In this document: positions 1 to 20,692 of the stretch, in pieces | Layout of the letters: each line of letters starts with the position of its first letter | How positions within the stretch are numbered: the stretch's first letter is position 1 | Assembly (NCBI GenBank): GCA_036897095.1 | Contig: JAYMSP010002599.1 | Location: 1-23,342, forward strand | Direction of reading: 5' to 3' | Length of the DNA: 23,342 bases | Source: Plantago elongata | Lineage: Eukaryota > Streptophyta > Magnoliopsida > Lamiales > Plantaginaceae | Made by a program: the position numbers and the translations under genes | The notes under the pieces: generated by a model | Databases searched by the model: none | Told to the model about the DNA's origin: nothing | Seen by the model: only the letters and a program-made list of their open reading frames with translations

Positions 1-3
1 ATT

Positions 4-17
4 CCCCCCCCCCCCCC
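4..17. repeat. C14 homopolymer
   Basis: Uninterrupted run of 14 cytosines at the window's left edge, inside hAT-derived DNA. Runs like this recur at 10799-10822 and 12889-12903. Confidence 0.9.
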
Positions 18-119
18 TCTAGTCTTTTCCTTTGCCGTTATCTGGACCAACAAAATCGACATGGAATTAGATGATGAAGATGATTTTTGCAAGTCACTTC
101 CAAATGAAAATGAGGGAAC

Positions 120-458
120 ATGAAGTCTGAGCTTGAAAAGTATTTGTCAGGACCACTTGTTGATGATGATAACCTCGACTTACTAAGGTGGTGGAAAAGT
201 GAATCTCATGCTCAAGGATTTTCTGTTTTATCTAAGATGGCTCGTGATATACTAGCTTTTCCCGTCTCAACTGTTGCATCGGAGAGTGCATTTAGCGCTG
301 GAGGACGTGTACTAGACTCGTTCAGGAGTTCTTTATCGACAAGAATCGTTCAAGCTCTTATTTGCGCTCAAGATTGGTTGCGTGTAGGTGATACTCCAAT
401 CAACTTGGAGGAGAATATGACTATGTTAGAAGATATAGAGAAAGGTATTCCTAAATAA
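120..458 (+). pseudogene. hAT transposase C-terminal dimerisation fragment
   Basis: The reading frame gives the hallmark end of a hAT transposase. In order it has a KSELEKYLS segment, a D-rich loop, LLRWWKS, LSKMARDILAFPVSTVASES with the following AFSAGG, and QALICAQDWL. The glutamate of the SES motif is the last acidic residue of the RNase H-like catalytic set in this family. About 112 residues are open before TAA at 456-458. Upstream, 61-123 is open in another frame with an acidic linker (MELDDEDD) that usually precedes this region. That suggests a frameshift near 115-123, and everything further 5' is missing from the window. ATG 120 is therefore probably an internal methionine and not a true start. 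A dead or partial copy is most likely. Confidence 0.8.
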
Positions 459-1262
459 CTATTTATATACTTTTTGCCTTGAACTCACATTCAAATGGGT
501 ATTTGCACTAGTAATATATATTCATTGTTTGTAAACAAAACTTTTTGTTAATCATTATTACAGATTGAATCCAAGGGAGGTGATGTTGTTCTTGAAGTTT
601 AAAGATGGAGATTTGTCACTAAGGTATAATGCATATCACTAATTTATTTATAAAATTATATTTTAGATTAGCATGTAAGAATACTATCTGACGGGTTGGA
701 TGTTTACATGTACACATATTTTTTAATTCATCTAATCAAACTCAACATTTTTTGGCTTTGCAACAGGTTATAACGTTATATCATATTGGGTGGATAAAGT
801 TCTTGGACTCCTGCAATTTTCCAAATTAATTGTTAAATAGTGAAATCATTATACTTTATAAGTAGAATTGAATCATTTAATTTATTTTCATAGTACAATA
901 TTTTTTAGATTAGAATTACTTATTGCACTACAATTTTTAAATCAACCATGGATGTTCGTGACTTTTGAAGCAAATCTAGTCTTAAATTTTCTTGTTGGTT
1001 TAACTATAGTAGAATTACATGTATGATGATGTTTAAAGTTCGAATCAATATCTTATGTTGCCTATATTTGTCTAAGAATAGTAGAAAATAATTTAGTATT
1101 TGAATTGGATGATGAATATGCATTAGGCTTATTTGGGATCCCGAAATCCCAAAGTTCCAATTTCGAAGAATCCCGACTTTATTTGGGATGGGATTGAGAT
1201 GTGAAATAATTGTCCCGATCCCAAATTCTCATTCCAAATTTTTTGCCCGACTCCCACCCCTA

Positions 1263-2009
1263 GCTGCCATTAAGTGCCTAGTTCTGAACAATTACACAAC
1301 TACTCTAACTTCTTCTGTAAGACCTTTCATGAAGCATGCCACATAAAACTCATCAAAGACAGTAGCTAGGATGATTTTCTCTTACTAGAGACTTAAGTTA
1401 TTCAAACTGTATTATAAAACTCGCAACATCACCAGTTTGTATTAGTTTAGTAAAATCAATAACTATATCTTCTTGACCAGGAACTAGAAATTTCTCCAAA
1501 AGCATGGAACAAAATAGTTCCTAATGGATGTGTAGTCTCCCTTCTATGTACTCACAGTATCACAGATCTGTTGGGCCTATCAAATAGTAGGATGCATGAA
1601 GAACACGATTATTGTCATTTACCTGGTTGACTTGAAAAAACTTGTTAGCCTTTCAGATCCATGGCTTGGGGTGGTTGTTAGCCCTCAGATGTGGAGCAGT
1701 ATAAGGATCATCTCTCTATTTGATTGGTGTATTGTCCTCATCATGAGGTCTCTCTCTTTCCCTCAACATTGCTTGTTGCAACCCCAACATCTGCTCCATC
1801 TATTTCTGCAGCTCCATCATGTTAGCATCCACTACGGTGACCTTCTCTGATAATGACGTTACCTTATATAGTACCTCTGAAATATCACTATCATGCCGTT
1901 TTAGCTACTCGGAGATATCTTTCATACGTGTATCCATTGTCACAACCTTAGTGATGATTAACCTGGCTTTGGATACAAATTGTTGGGACCCAAATTATAT
2001 ACATATGGT
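1263..2009 (-). pseudogene. Ty3/gypsy retrotransposon gag remnant
   Basis: Read on the minus strand, this segment conceptually translates into a broken retrotransposon gag. In order there is a start-like MDTRMKDISE near 1937, a coiled region with VTSLSEKVTVVDANMMELQK, then MEQMLGLQQAMLRERERP, then KFLVPGQEDIVIDFTKLIQ with TGDVASFIIQFE, and finally DEFYVACFMKGLTEEVRVVV. The last two match the retrotransposon gag core, in which a short helical pair is followed by an F-x-x-GL-x-x-E-[VI] motif. Several in-frame stops (mainly TAG) and at least one frameshift near 1350 make it non-functional. The frame continues up to 1263, where the hAT end begins, showing that the hAT inserted into gag. The rest of the retroelement (protease, RT) is not in the window. 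Confidence 0.65.
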
Positions 2010-2870
2010 GCAAGAGATAAATAAATAGTCCGAACAACTAATACTTCGCTTAATACTGAACAATAGTTTCAACAATCATAGAAATAAAGCCTAAGTACGA
2101 GAAGGTGATAAGCCATCCGAGTTAGCCGGAATACACATGAAATAGTGGCCAGAAAAGGGTAAGTATGGTGATAATAGAGATATGAATAATTAAATGATGA
2201 GAAGGTTGAGGATAAATACCTTACCAAATCCCAATAGATTCCCTGCTAAGTACAATGAACACACAAATATGAAATGTATTTTGCTAACAAACTGACTAGC
2301 AGATGGGGGTTGGCGTCAACGGCTATTTCAGTTGTAATAACTTATTAACCCTGTGTAAAAAGGGCAAGTAAAAGATAATAACCGTAGTAACAAATGCAGA
2401 ACAGTAATAACGATACACAAAAGACGACGCTGCCAACACATCACGTTTTAAGGCACAACAAATTATTGGATTAATTTGTGTTGTTTCAGGACTGTTATTG
2501 ATCCATTTGAATGGAGGGGTTGATGGGAATTCGATTGGTGTTGTCGTGGCTTGAATTCGAATGAGTTTGGATGAGTTTAGAAATTGTTACAGCGACTGAT
2601 TTGAGGTGTTTGAAAAGTTAAAACCCTTGTTTTGGGAATTTGAAGGTGTTAGGGATTTGTCGAGCAATTAAGCTTATTTCACTTTTTCCTTGACCCGTGA
2701 ATACCTCTTTTGCCCCTGAGATCACACCTAATTTATAGAAGCTGCCATCACTGGTTTATAGTTAGTTTTTTGCGAGCTAAATGACAAAATCAATGGCAGC
2801 CCAATTGGTTTGTTGATTTTTTGCAAGCGTGGAGGTTAAATGTTCGAACTCTATTATGACAATAATTAAT
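2010..2870. other. No gene seen; probable 5' non-coding part of the gag-bearing retroelement
   Basis: AT-rich, without a long open frame on either strand. By position it lies upstream of the minus-strand gag, where a 5' untranslated region and LTR would be expected. I could not recognise a primer-binding site or LTR boundary, so the assignment rests on position alone. Confidence 0.3.
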
Positions 2871-3324
2871 TGTTAAGCCCCGCACCCAAAGTTACTTTTT
2901 CTGCCCCTGGACGTTATAGAACCATGCCTTCCACCATTTTCATCCTATTTTTCCTATCTCCGGAAATTACCGTTCCTTTGCTACCTTATTTCCTAAATTT
3001 CGACCTATAAAATCGTAGTACATACTAGATGGAGTTGGCAAGTGGTGTTATTGGATCATTTTAGGGTCAGGTAACTTTGGAGAATTTGGGTCGCAAGTTG
3101 GAGCTTTGGGTTGTCCACTAAGTTGGATTTGTATTTGTTTTGAGGTAAGGGGAACTCTTGGCACTTTTGCTTTATATTATTGTTATAATATATAAATATA
3201 TATGTATTGTTTAAAAGTTTGACAAATAACTTATGGTTATTATACCATGTTATGGAACTTGATGTAATAGTCTACTCGAAAAAATTGAGTATGTGTATCC
3301 CAAAATGTTATCCTTGTGTATACG
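2871..3324 (+). repeat. LTR-like sequence, left part (uncertain)
   Basis: Begins TGTTAAGCCCCGCACCC, resembling the TG...CC-rich start of plant Ty3/gypsy LTRs, and has no coding potential. The solo LTR at 3325 interrupts this DNA. The sequence after it (3654 to about 3840, including GTGTGACGCTTTCGGGGG) has the same character, so both halves may be one older LTR. No matching end or target duplication was found. Confidence 0.25.
3320..3324. repeat. Target-site duplication, left copy (ATACG)
   Basis: Identical to 3649-3653 on the other side of the solo LTR. Confidence 0.85.
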
Positions 3325-3648
3325 TGTAACGCCCCCGAATTTCAAGTCAAATCCAAAGATCTTAAAGGATTGAAAACGCTAATGATATCAACAAGGTGCA
3401 CTGCACCTTTCTTTTCGGGAATCCACTTAGAAAAACTTCATAGTTAAGCGTGCTTGCTCTGGAGCAATTCTAGGATGGGTGACCAACTAGGAACTCTCCC
3501 GGTTCGCACACAAGTGATGAGAAAGTGAGTGAAAAAGGACATGTGTTGGTACAGTGGGGCCAACATATCACTCAGAGGGCGGTCCATGAGTAATCGCGCC
3601 GGTCCAAAGGGTCGGGGCTCAAGCCAATTAGTGGTTCAGGTCGTTACA
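3325..3648 (+). mobile_element. Solo LTR of a Cassandra-type TRIM retrotransposon
   Basis: A 324-bp unit opens with TGTAACGCCCCCGAA and closes with GGTCGTTACA, so its ends form the inverted repeat TGTAACG/CGTTACA. It is flanked on both sides by ATACG (3320-3324 and 3649-3653), a perfect 5-bp target duplication as LTR retrotransposons make. Inside lies a stretch closely resembling plant 5S rRNA. Cassandra elements are the known plant TRIM family whose LTRs carry 5S rRNA sequence and its RNA polymerase III promoter. No second LTR or internal domain is present, so this is a solo LTR left by recombination between two LTRs. Family assignment is from memory of these features, not from a search. Confidence 0.85.
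3432..3513 (+). promoter_or_regulatory. 5S rRNA-derived segment with Pol III internal control region
   Basis: Contains AGTTAAGCGTGCTTG (5S box A region), then CTAGGATGGGTGACC (intermediate element and box C region) and GGTTCGCAC, in the order and spacing of nucleotides about 45-118 of plant 5S rRNA. The 5' third of 5S rRNA is not preserved. It sits inside the solo LTR, so it is a transposon-borne copy and not a 5S gene. Whether it still recruits TFIIIA/Pol III cannot be told from the sequence. Confidence 0.8.
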
Positions 3649-3653
3649 ATACG
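3649..3653. repeat. Target-site duplication, right copy (ATACG)
   Basis: Identical to 3320-3324. It marks the right edge of the solo LTR insertion. Confidence 0.85.
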
Positions 3654-5561
3654 ATTTGTGAAAGTGATTTGATAAATCATGTATTATGTGTACGTTTATG
3701 CTCATCAATAAGTATATGAAATGTGTGACGCTTTCGGGGGGATATTGTGATTTGGAATGCTCCTAGTGTTATGTGTGTTACCCTATTGTGTTAGCAAATA
3801 CTGATGTGTCAAATCAAAGTTTTAATTTGTTTACTTAGCCAAGAGTTAATTCTCAACACTACAAAAATCTGTAGTGTAGTGAAGTTAAGCTTGAGGTTGG
3901 TCTCTAGGGACTTAACTAAGCTGAGTTTGGCTTTACGAATAAAGACACATTGAAGAAAGCGGTAAATGTTTGTTCGCTTCGGCAGCGAGATGATAGACTA
4001 AAGTAAACAACTACTTGCAACTACTAGAGACCGAGTTGAAACTAAACGAGTTTGATAAATGAATGGGAAAAAATTATGGAGTGACAACATCAACAAGCTA
4101 GCTAGCACGATACATGTGATTCATATGATTGAGTACGTAAGTTGTCACAGTCTTGAGTTAAAAAATAAATAGTACTAGTGAAGTCGTCATTTTCGCCAGA
4201 CTACAATCAATTTGACTAACCTACTACCACGTTTGCAACTAATTGTTAGATCAAGTAAGACAAAGGACATCTTGGTTTGCAAGGCTCAAATGCTTAATCT
4301 AATAGTGATTTTATCTAGAAGACATCAAAAGTGATGGCATGAATAGTAATTAATATAAAAAGCAAAAGTAGTTGAATTCCAATGCACTTCGAATCACATA
4401 AACCCTAGCTAGCATGCATTGAATCGGTCACCACCCCATAATAGGGGTGTTTAGGTACTTATTAGCATAATCATACTAGCAATAAACACAATCTCAAGCA
4501 CAAAACAAGGATTCGAGCGGATCGATACAATTTTACCCTTCGTTGTCACAAGCCTATGTAGAAATTGTAGAACTAAAATGAATCGATGCTAAAGTTGTGT
4601 AGATAATCTCCCAATCAATGTCAATCGTTAGTTACAAGAGAAAACGGTTCAATCACCTCGAAATGGGTAATTTCCTTAGAAACTAGGTCTAACTCTAGAG
4701 CAAATTGTGTTATTTACAATAGAATATAATGGAAAGTAAAATTACGATGTTTATGTTAAAAGGAAAAGTAAACGACGAATTTTGGGAAGAACGAAAAAAC
4801 ATGGAGCTGATTCGACTCTAGTCGCATCCGTGGCCAGGGGACCACGCCCCCAATGTGTACCCACGCGGGCACGGTGGATGTCGCGTGTGGGTAAAGGTCC
4901 ATCGCGCCTGGGACCAAAATGGTGGGCACCAACCTTTTCTAGTGGGCGCCATCTTTTTCCGTCAGATTACGGTTCTCCCCTTGTGGTATTCCTTGCTCGA
5001 CTCTCTTTAACTTCGATTCTTGGCATATTGGCTTCTCCGCTTCACTTCTAGCAACCATCCGAGGCATCGGGACTTCAATATATTTCGGATGTATGTAAAA
5101 CACACCCTTTTTGCTTTCAAGTGGTGCGTTTCAAACACATACCTGCAAAATCTACAAGGAACGAAACAAGTAAATAGACTCTAAGAAAACTAGTAAAACT
5201 ATGCTTAAGGATAACGAAAATACGGTGAAAAAGACTAGATGAGAGGATGTAAAACGAACTCATCAAACTCCTCAAACCGAACCCTTGATTGTCCTCATGC
5301 AACATATTCTTTAGACAACCTAGGAAATCGAAAGACACATAGACATGAAAGTAAAGCTTAACTCCCAAGATACCGAGTGTACGATTGCAATCAATAAACC
5401 CAAAGAATGCAAAATCTTTGACATCAAACTGACATTCACATAATAACATGCACAAGCCCAAAAAGTTCGTTTCCGAAGTAAATAGTTCTTAGTATAACGA
5501 GGCAATCCCTCACAAGTGAATCCTATGCATCTAAATTATCACACTCCTAGAAGTGTTCAAT
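3654..5561. other. Unassigned, probably repeat-derived, no gene
   Basis: No convincing coding frame. Short open frames at 4782-5051 (plus) and 5117-5505 (minus) have no recognisable domain. Most of the region is AT-rich, but about 4825-4990 is markedly GC-richer, with repeated CGCGTG/CCACGCCC-type words. This looks like a non-coding piece of a large retroelement derivative, but I recognise neither a family nor termini. Confidence 0.4.
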
Positions 5562-5973
5562 GGGGGTACAACTCAAGAATAATAAGTAAGAGGTAATGAA
5601 GGTGACTTTAATCACAAAGGTGCCTTAAATAGCTCATGCATCGGTCATGTCAGAAGAGACTTTCTTTCTTGCACATAACAACTTGCTTTGACCGATATCA
5701 TAAAATCATTCTCCCACATATAAATCTTCATACACTTATATAGACAGGCTTATCAATTGGTCACATCGAACCTTTTCGACCTCACTTTTTTGACAGTGTG
5801 TGTTTTATTGAAGTGTGTATCTTTTAGGACCACGCTAATAATCCGATATATAGACAGAAAGGCCATGGTGTAAATAAGGAAAGTGTAAATTAGGGAAGCG
5901 CTTGGTGTAAATACGGAAAACACCATATGATAGTGAGTAGAGAGAGAATGTGCTGTAGAGAAGTAAGAGTGAG
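5562..5973 (+). promoter_or_regulatory. Presumed promoter and 5' leader of the EDR1-like gene
   Basis: This is the interval directly upstream of the kinase start codon. TATA-like candidates are TATAAAT at 5719-5725 and TATATA at 5847-5852; the transcription start cannot be fixed. TTGAC W-box cores occur at 5688-5693 (TTGACC) and 5790-5794. An exact 8-bp inverted repeat, ATCGGTCA (5640-5647) and TGACCGAT (5689-5696), carries a TGACC core in each arm. The word GTGTAAAT recurs at 5868, 5883 and 5905. The 60 bases before the ATG are purine-rich (GAGTAGAGAGAGAATG), typical of plant leaders. A leader intron is not excluded. Confidence 0.4.
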
Positions 5974-17138
<11,165 letters not shown>

Positions 17139-17598
17139 TGAGTACTCAATTGGACCTGAGATATTCTAAGATGACAAGTCTTTTGTATTGTATAGGCATT
17201 TTTGTTCCTTCAGTGCATGGGGATCAATGCAATCTCTGAAGGATTCTGTCCATTGGAGAATGGGAAGTATGTAAAGGAGATTTTTGGAACCTGTATCTAT
17301 GTATAGTGAATGTAATACTTTGTCCGGAGAAGATGCTGTAAAAAATGTACAGAGTTCACTTGCTGCAGTCTCCATCAGTTCTGATGGAGGTGGTCCTACA
17401 AGCAAGTATAGTGTAGTTGGTGCAGATTTTACAAACAAGAGTTTTGTTTACACTGGAAGATTACCATATGCCAAGGGGAATAATAAAATAAATAAATCTG
17501 GCTTACTGAGATGCGAATTCAATGTTGTGGATAAATTTATGGCTTTTTTACATAACTCAGTTTCTGTTAAAGAGAGAATATAGTTATCTCATCTCAAC
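17139..17598 (+). other. 3' untranslated region of the EDR1-like gene
   Basis: Follows TGA 17136-17138. AATAAA at 17482-17487, in the AT-rich TAATAAAATAAATAAATC, is a good plant polyadenylation signal, so the transcript probably ends about 17500-17530. An open frame across part of it (17284-17583) has no recognisable domain and is taken as chance. The hAT target duplication starts at 17599, so the transposon landed just beyond, or at the very end of, the transcribed region. Confidence 0.6.
17482..17487 (+). terminator. Candidate polyadenylation signal AATAAA
   Basis: Canonical hexamer about 345 nt after the stop codon, with overlapping further AATAAA-type words up to 17497. Confidence 0.5.
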
Positions 17599-17606
17599 AT
17601 GTGAGT
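17599..17606. repeat. hAT target-site duplication, left copy (ATGTGAGT)
   Basis: Identical to 21253-21260. Confidence 0.8.
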
Positions 17607-18367
17607 TATAATTAGGCTGGCCAATGGATTGCAACCACAACAATTCAAACCGTTATTAGAGTTGTTGGGCTCAAAATTTAAAACTGGCCTGCAAAATTTG
17701 GAATCGGAACCAGACCAAAAAATTTATTAAAGGAACTGTACATAGGCGTTAAAAAATCTAAATTTAATATACAATCTGTCGTTTTCTTCTTTCTTTCTTC
17801 TCGTCTCTGCTTTCTTCTTCTGTGTAAATTGAACTATGTTTCTTCTTCTTCTGGTCGGATTATGTTCCTTCTTAACCTGGCAAGTCGATTTCTCTTCTTC
17901 ATCTCGTTTTTTATTGTGTGTTTTTCTTCTTCTCAATCTGGGTTTATCTAATTTCTTCTTTTCTGATTTGGGTCTGTTGTTTCCCCATCTTCGCTTCCAA
18001 GAAGAGTGAGCTACATGGTCGCGCGAGAAATCTTGGTTATTTCTTCGTAGCAGCTTTCTTCTAGATTGCTTCTTGTTACTGGTATGTTTTTTCAGAAAAG
18101 TTTAGAAAAGTTTGTTTTGTTACTTCTATGTAAACAGATAAGTGCGTTAACCACATTGTCATCTCATTCCTTGTTGATTGAATTGTTATATATACATTAA
18201 TAATTAACTAAATTCTGGAGCTTTTTCCCACCTGTACCAATTCACAATACTTACTAGTTACTATCATTAAACAAAATTGAGGGGTTATGTGTGTATAGAA
18301 GAGTCAAACACCAGTTCGTATCTATTTCAATTTGCCATTTTAGCTGGCTCAGTAGTAATGTTAATAT

Positions 18368-18390
18368 TTTAACTACTACTACTACTACTA
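18368..18390. repeat. (ACT)n microsatellite
   Basis: About six to seven ACT units in the hAT leader. Confidence 0.8.
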
Positions 18391-18549
18391 TTCAAAGATA
18401 GTTATTTCAATGCAAGAATACATATCTATCTTTCTGTGTATAACGTTGTTAATATGTGATTGGTTGATGCTTTTTCTTGAAGGTTATGTCTTCTTTAAAG
18501 TTGAAACATTAGTGATCTTATTTTTGTTTAATCTTAATTAGGTTAAAAA

Positions 18550-20650
18550 ATGTCTTCACCACAAGGAGTAGGACAAGTTGTTTATGAACCAAGTCAACCT
18601 CCCATTGAGCCACCGCCTCGAACTTCAACTAGAAAGCATTCTGAAGTGTGATCGCATTTCACCAAAATTAGGCTGCTGGATGGAACTTTCAAAGATGCCA
18701 CTTGCAATGATTGCTCTAAGAAATTCAAATGGTCCAACAGATCTGGTACTTCTACTATGTTGAGTCATGTTAAGAACAATCATTGTCCAAACTACACATA
18801 CACACTTGTTTTCAAAAGTCCTATTGTAGAATTTCAATTTGATCAAAGACAGAGTCGGAGGGATTTAGCCATTGCTTGTATTAAACACAACTATGCATTT
18901 AACATTGGTGAGCATAACTATTTCGAGTTGTTTTGTAGACATCTTAATCCAGCATTTGGTTTGTCATCTCGAAATACCTTTCGTGCCAATATGATTGGAG
19001 TATATGAGGAGTTTAAGGAAAAGATGTATGGTTTGTTAGATGGACTTACATGTAAAGTGTCCTTAACTATTTATATATGGACCTCAGAGCACTCGAATAA
19101 GCCTTATACATGTTTGACTGCACATTTTATTGATGATGCTTGTGTGTTGCATAAAAAGGTACTTGCTTTTAAGTTGCTTGATTGCCTACATGATGGTGCA
19201 CACCTCTTTGACTTCATGAAAGATATGATGCTTGGTTGGAATCTAGATAGGAAAGTTAGTTGTATCGTTGTTGATAATGCTAGTGCTAATACGTCGATGA
19301 TACATGATGTGAAAGATTGGTTAATAAGGGATTCGGGGCTCTCTTTTAATGGAGATTTATTGCACGTTAGGTGTAGTACTCATATCCTGAATTTGGTCGT
19401 GAAGGCTGGATTGGTGAATATTCAAGGCTTGATTGTCAATATCTGGAACACTATAAGATGGTTGAATAGAACACCTCATGGTATCCAAAATTTTAAATTA
19501 GCTAAACAACAATGTTGGGTCGAAAATGTAAGGGAAATAGCTATGGATGTTTCAACTTGTTGGAATTCAACCTTTACTTTATTGGAGACTGCTCTTCCAC
19601 TAAGGAATATTCTTGATCAGCTGGCTCATTTGGATACAACTTACCTCTTTTGCCCCACTACACACGAGTGGAATTGTGCAGAAATTGTCTTAGATTGTTT
19701 GCGAATATTTTTCGAGGCTACCAAGCATTTCAGTGGTAGTAACCATCCAACATCTAATGTGTTCTTTCCTGACATGTGTAATATTCATTTGAAGTTGATT
19801 GAATGGGCATCTAGTGAAGCTGAATTCGTAAAGGAGATAACTGGGCTAATGAAGGAAAAGTTTGATAAGTATTTGGATTACTCTAATTTGGTGCTTGTTG
19901 TTGTGGTTATGTTTGATCCTAGGGTAAAGATGCACATCGTGAAGTATTACTACACATGTTTCTATGGTGAGGTGGGAGCACCTTTGCACATTAAAAAGGT
20001 GAGGGACTTATTGGATGATCTATTTGTAGATTATGGTGGTATTTCTGCCACATCTACTCTCAGTACCATTGTTAGAGGTCCATCTAGTTTTCGTGGGTTT
20101 AGTGAATTGTATGGTGCATCTCATCCTTCATCATTTCAAAAATCTGAGTTGGAGATGTATTTAGATGAAGATATATTTCTTTCTGTAGATGATTTTGATG
20201 TTTTGAGCTGGTGGAAAGTGGATGGTGCTAGATTTACAGTGTTGAGGAAGATAGCACGGGATCTATTAGCTATTCCAGCCACTACAGTTGCATCAGAGTC
20301 GGCTTTTAGCCTTGGAGGGCGTATCATTGATGAGGCAAGATCGAAGTTGGGCTCGGATGCTGTTGAAGCATTGATATGTGCAAATGATTGGATTCCACCT
20401 ATTAATGGTATTCAATATATTATTTTGTTTCTCTTGAGCTTTGTATATAATTGTGTTATTGATTATATTTTAAATTGTTATATTAATGATTCATTATGCG
20501 TTTGTAGTTCATGAAGAGGGTCGATTTGTGATTCCAGATGAAGTCTTTCAAATTGCAATGGCAGAGGTATCTTCATCTAGAGTAGCTAGGACTTCATCTA
20601 GAGTAGTTGGATCATCTTCCGAGTCCCATGTGAGTAGCATAATCATGTAA
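18550..20650 (+). pseudogene. hAT transposase (BED finger type) with one in-frame TGA
   Basis: Exon 1 18550-20407 and exon 2 20508-20650, joined by a 100-nt intron (N/GTATTC ... TTTGTAG/TTC), give about 666 codons, normal for Ac-like transposases. From ATG 18550 it reads MSSPQGVGQVVYEP... to RKHSEV, then TGA (18649-18651). It resumes in the same frame with SHFTKI, CNDC and MLSHVKNNHC, a BED zinc finger (C-x2-C ... H-x4-H). The stop falls where this finger usually has tryptophan (SEVW-x-HF), one base from TGG. Downstream features are intact: SCIVVDNASAN, CSTHILNLVV, DVSTCWNSTFTLLE, MFDPRVKM, and the dimerisation end LSWWKVDG, ARDLLAIPATTVASESAFSL, EALICANDW. In-frame ATG 18757 could restart translation but would lose half the finger. 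Probably a recently inactivated copy. Confidence 0.88.
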
Positions 20651-20692
20651 TTGTTTGTTTGATTTTGTGCTTTGTTTGTTTGATTTTGTGCT
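20651..20692. repeat. Perfect 21-bp tandem duplication
   Basis: TTGTTTGTTTGATTTTGTGC plus T occurs twice back to back, directly after the transposase stop codon, in the element's 3' untranslated part. Confidence 0.9.

Larger units (their letters stand above)
1..1262 (+). mobile_element. hAT transposon, 3' part only (5' end outside window)
   Basis: The left part encodes the C-terminal dimerisation region of a hAT transposase. The right end is subterminal DNA with repeated TTATTTGGGAT and TCCCGATCCCAAA-like words (about 1127-1250), closing in CCCGACTCCCACCCCTA. Read from the other strand, that end begins TAGGGGTGGGAGTCGGGC, a typical hAT terminal inverted repeat. The next 8 bases (1263-1270, GCTGCCAT) are the expected target duplication, but its partner is left of the window. 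The stretch from 459 to about 1126 is AT-rich and holds no other gene. The terminal repeat differs from that of the second hAT at 17607-21252, so the two belong to different families. Confidence 0.75.

Noticed and set aside
3432..3513. A genuine 5S rRNA gene
   Set aside because: It lacks the first third of 5S rRNA and lies within an LTR bounded by a 5-bp target duplication.
3859..3883. CACTACAAAAATCTGTAGTG, resembling a CACTA-transposon terminus
   Set aside because: It is a short self-complementary hairpin. No matching opposite terminus or 3-bp duplication was found.
4782..5051. 89-codon open frame
   Set aside because: It owes its openness to local GC-rich repeat sequence and shows no domain.
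5117..5505. Two overlapping minus-strand open frames
   Set aside because: Low-complexity hydrophobic reading with no recognisable domain; two frames overlap, so chance is more likely.
17284..17583. 99-codon open frame in the 3' untranslated region
   Set aside because: No domain; it crosses the polyadenylation signal and its reverse strand is also open, so chance openness is likelier.
17727..17936. Minus-strand open frame rich in Arg/Lys/Glu
   Set aside because: It is the complement of the CT-rich leader of the hAT element.
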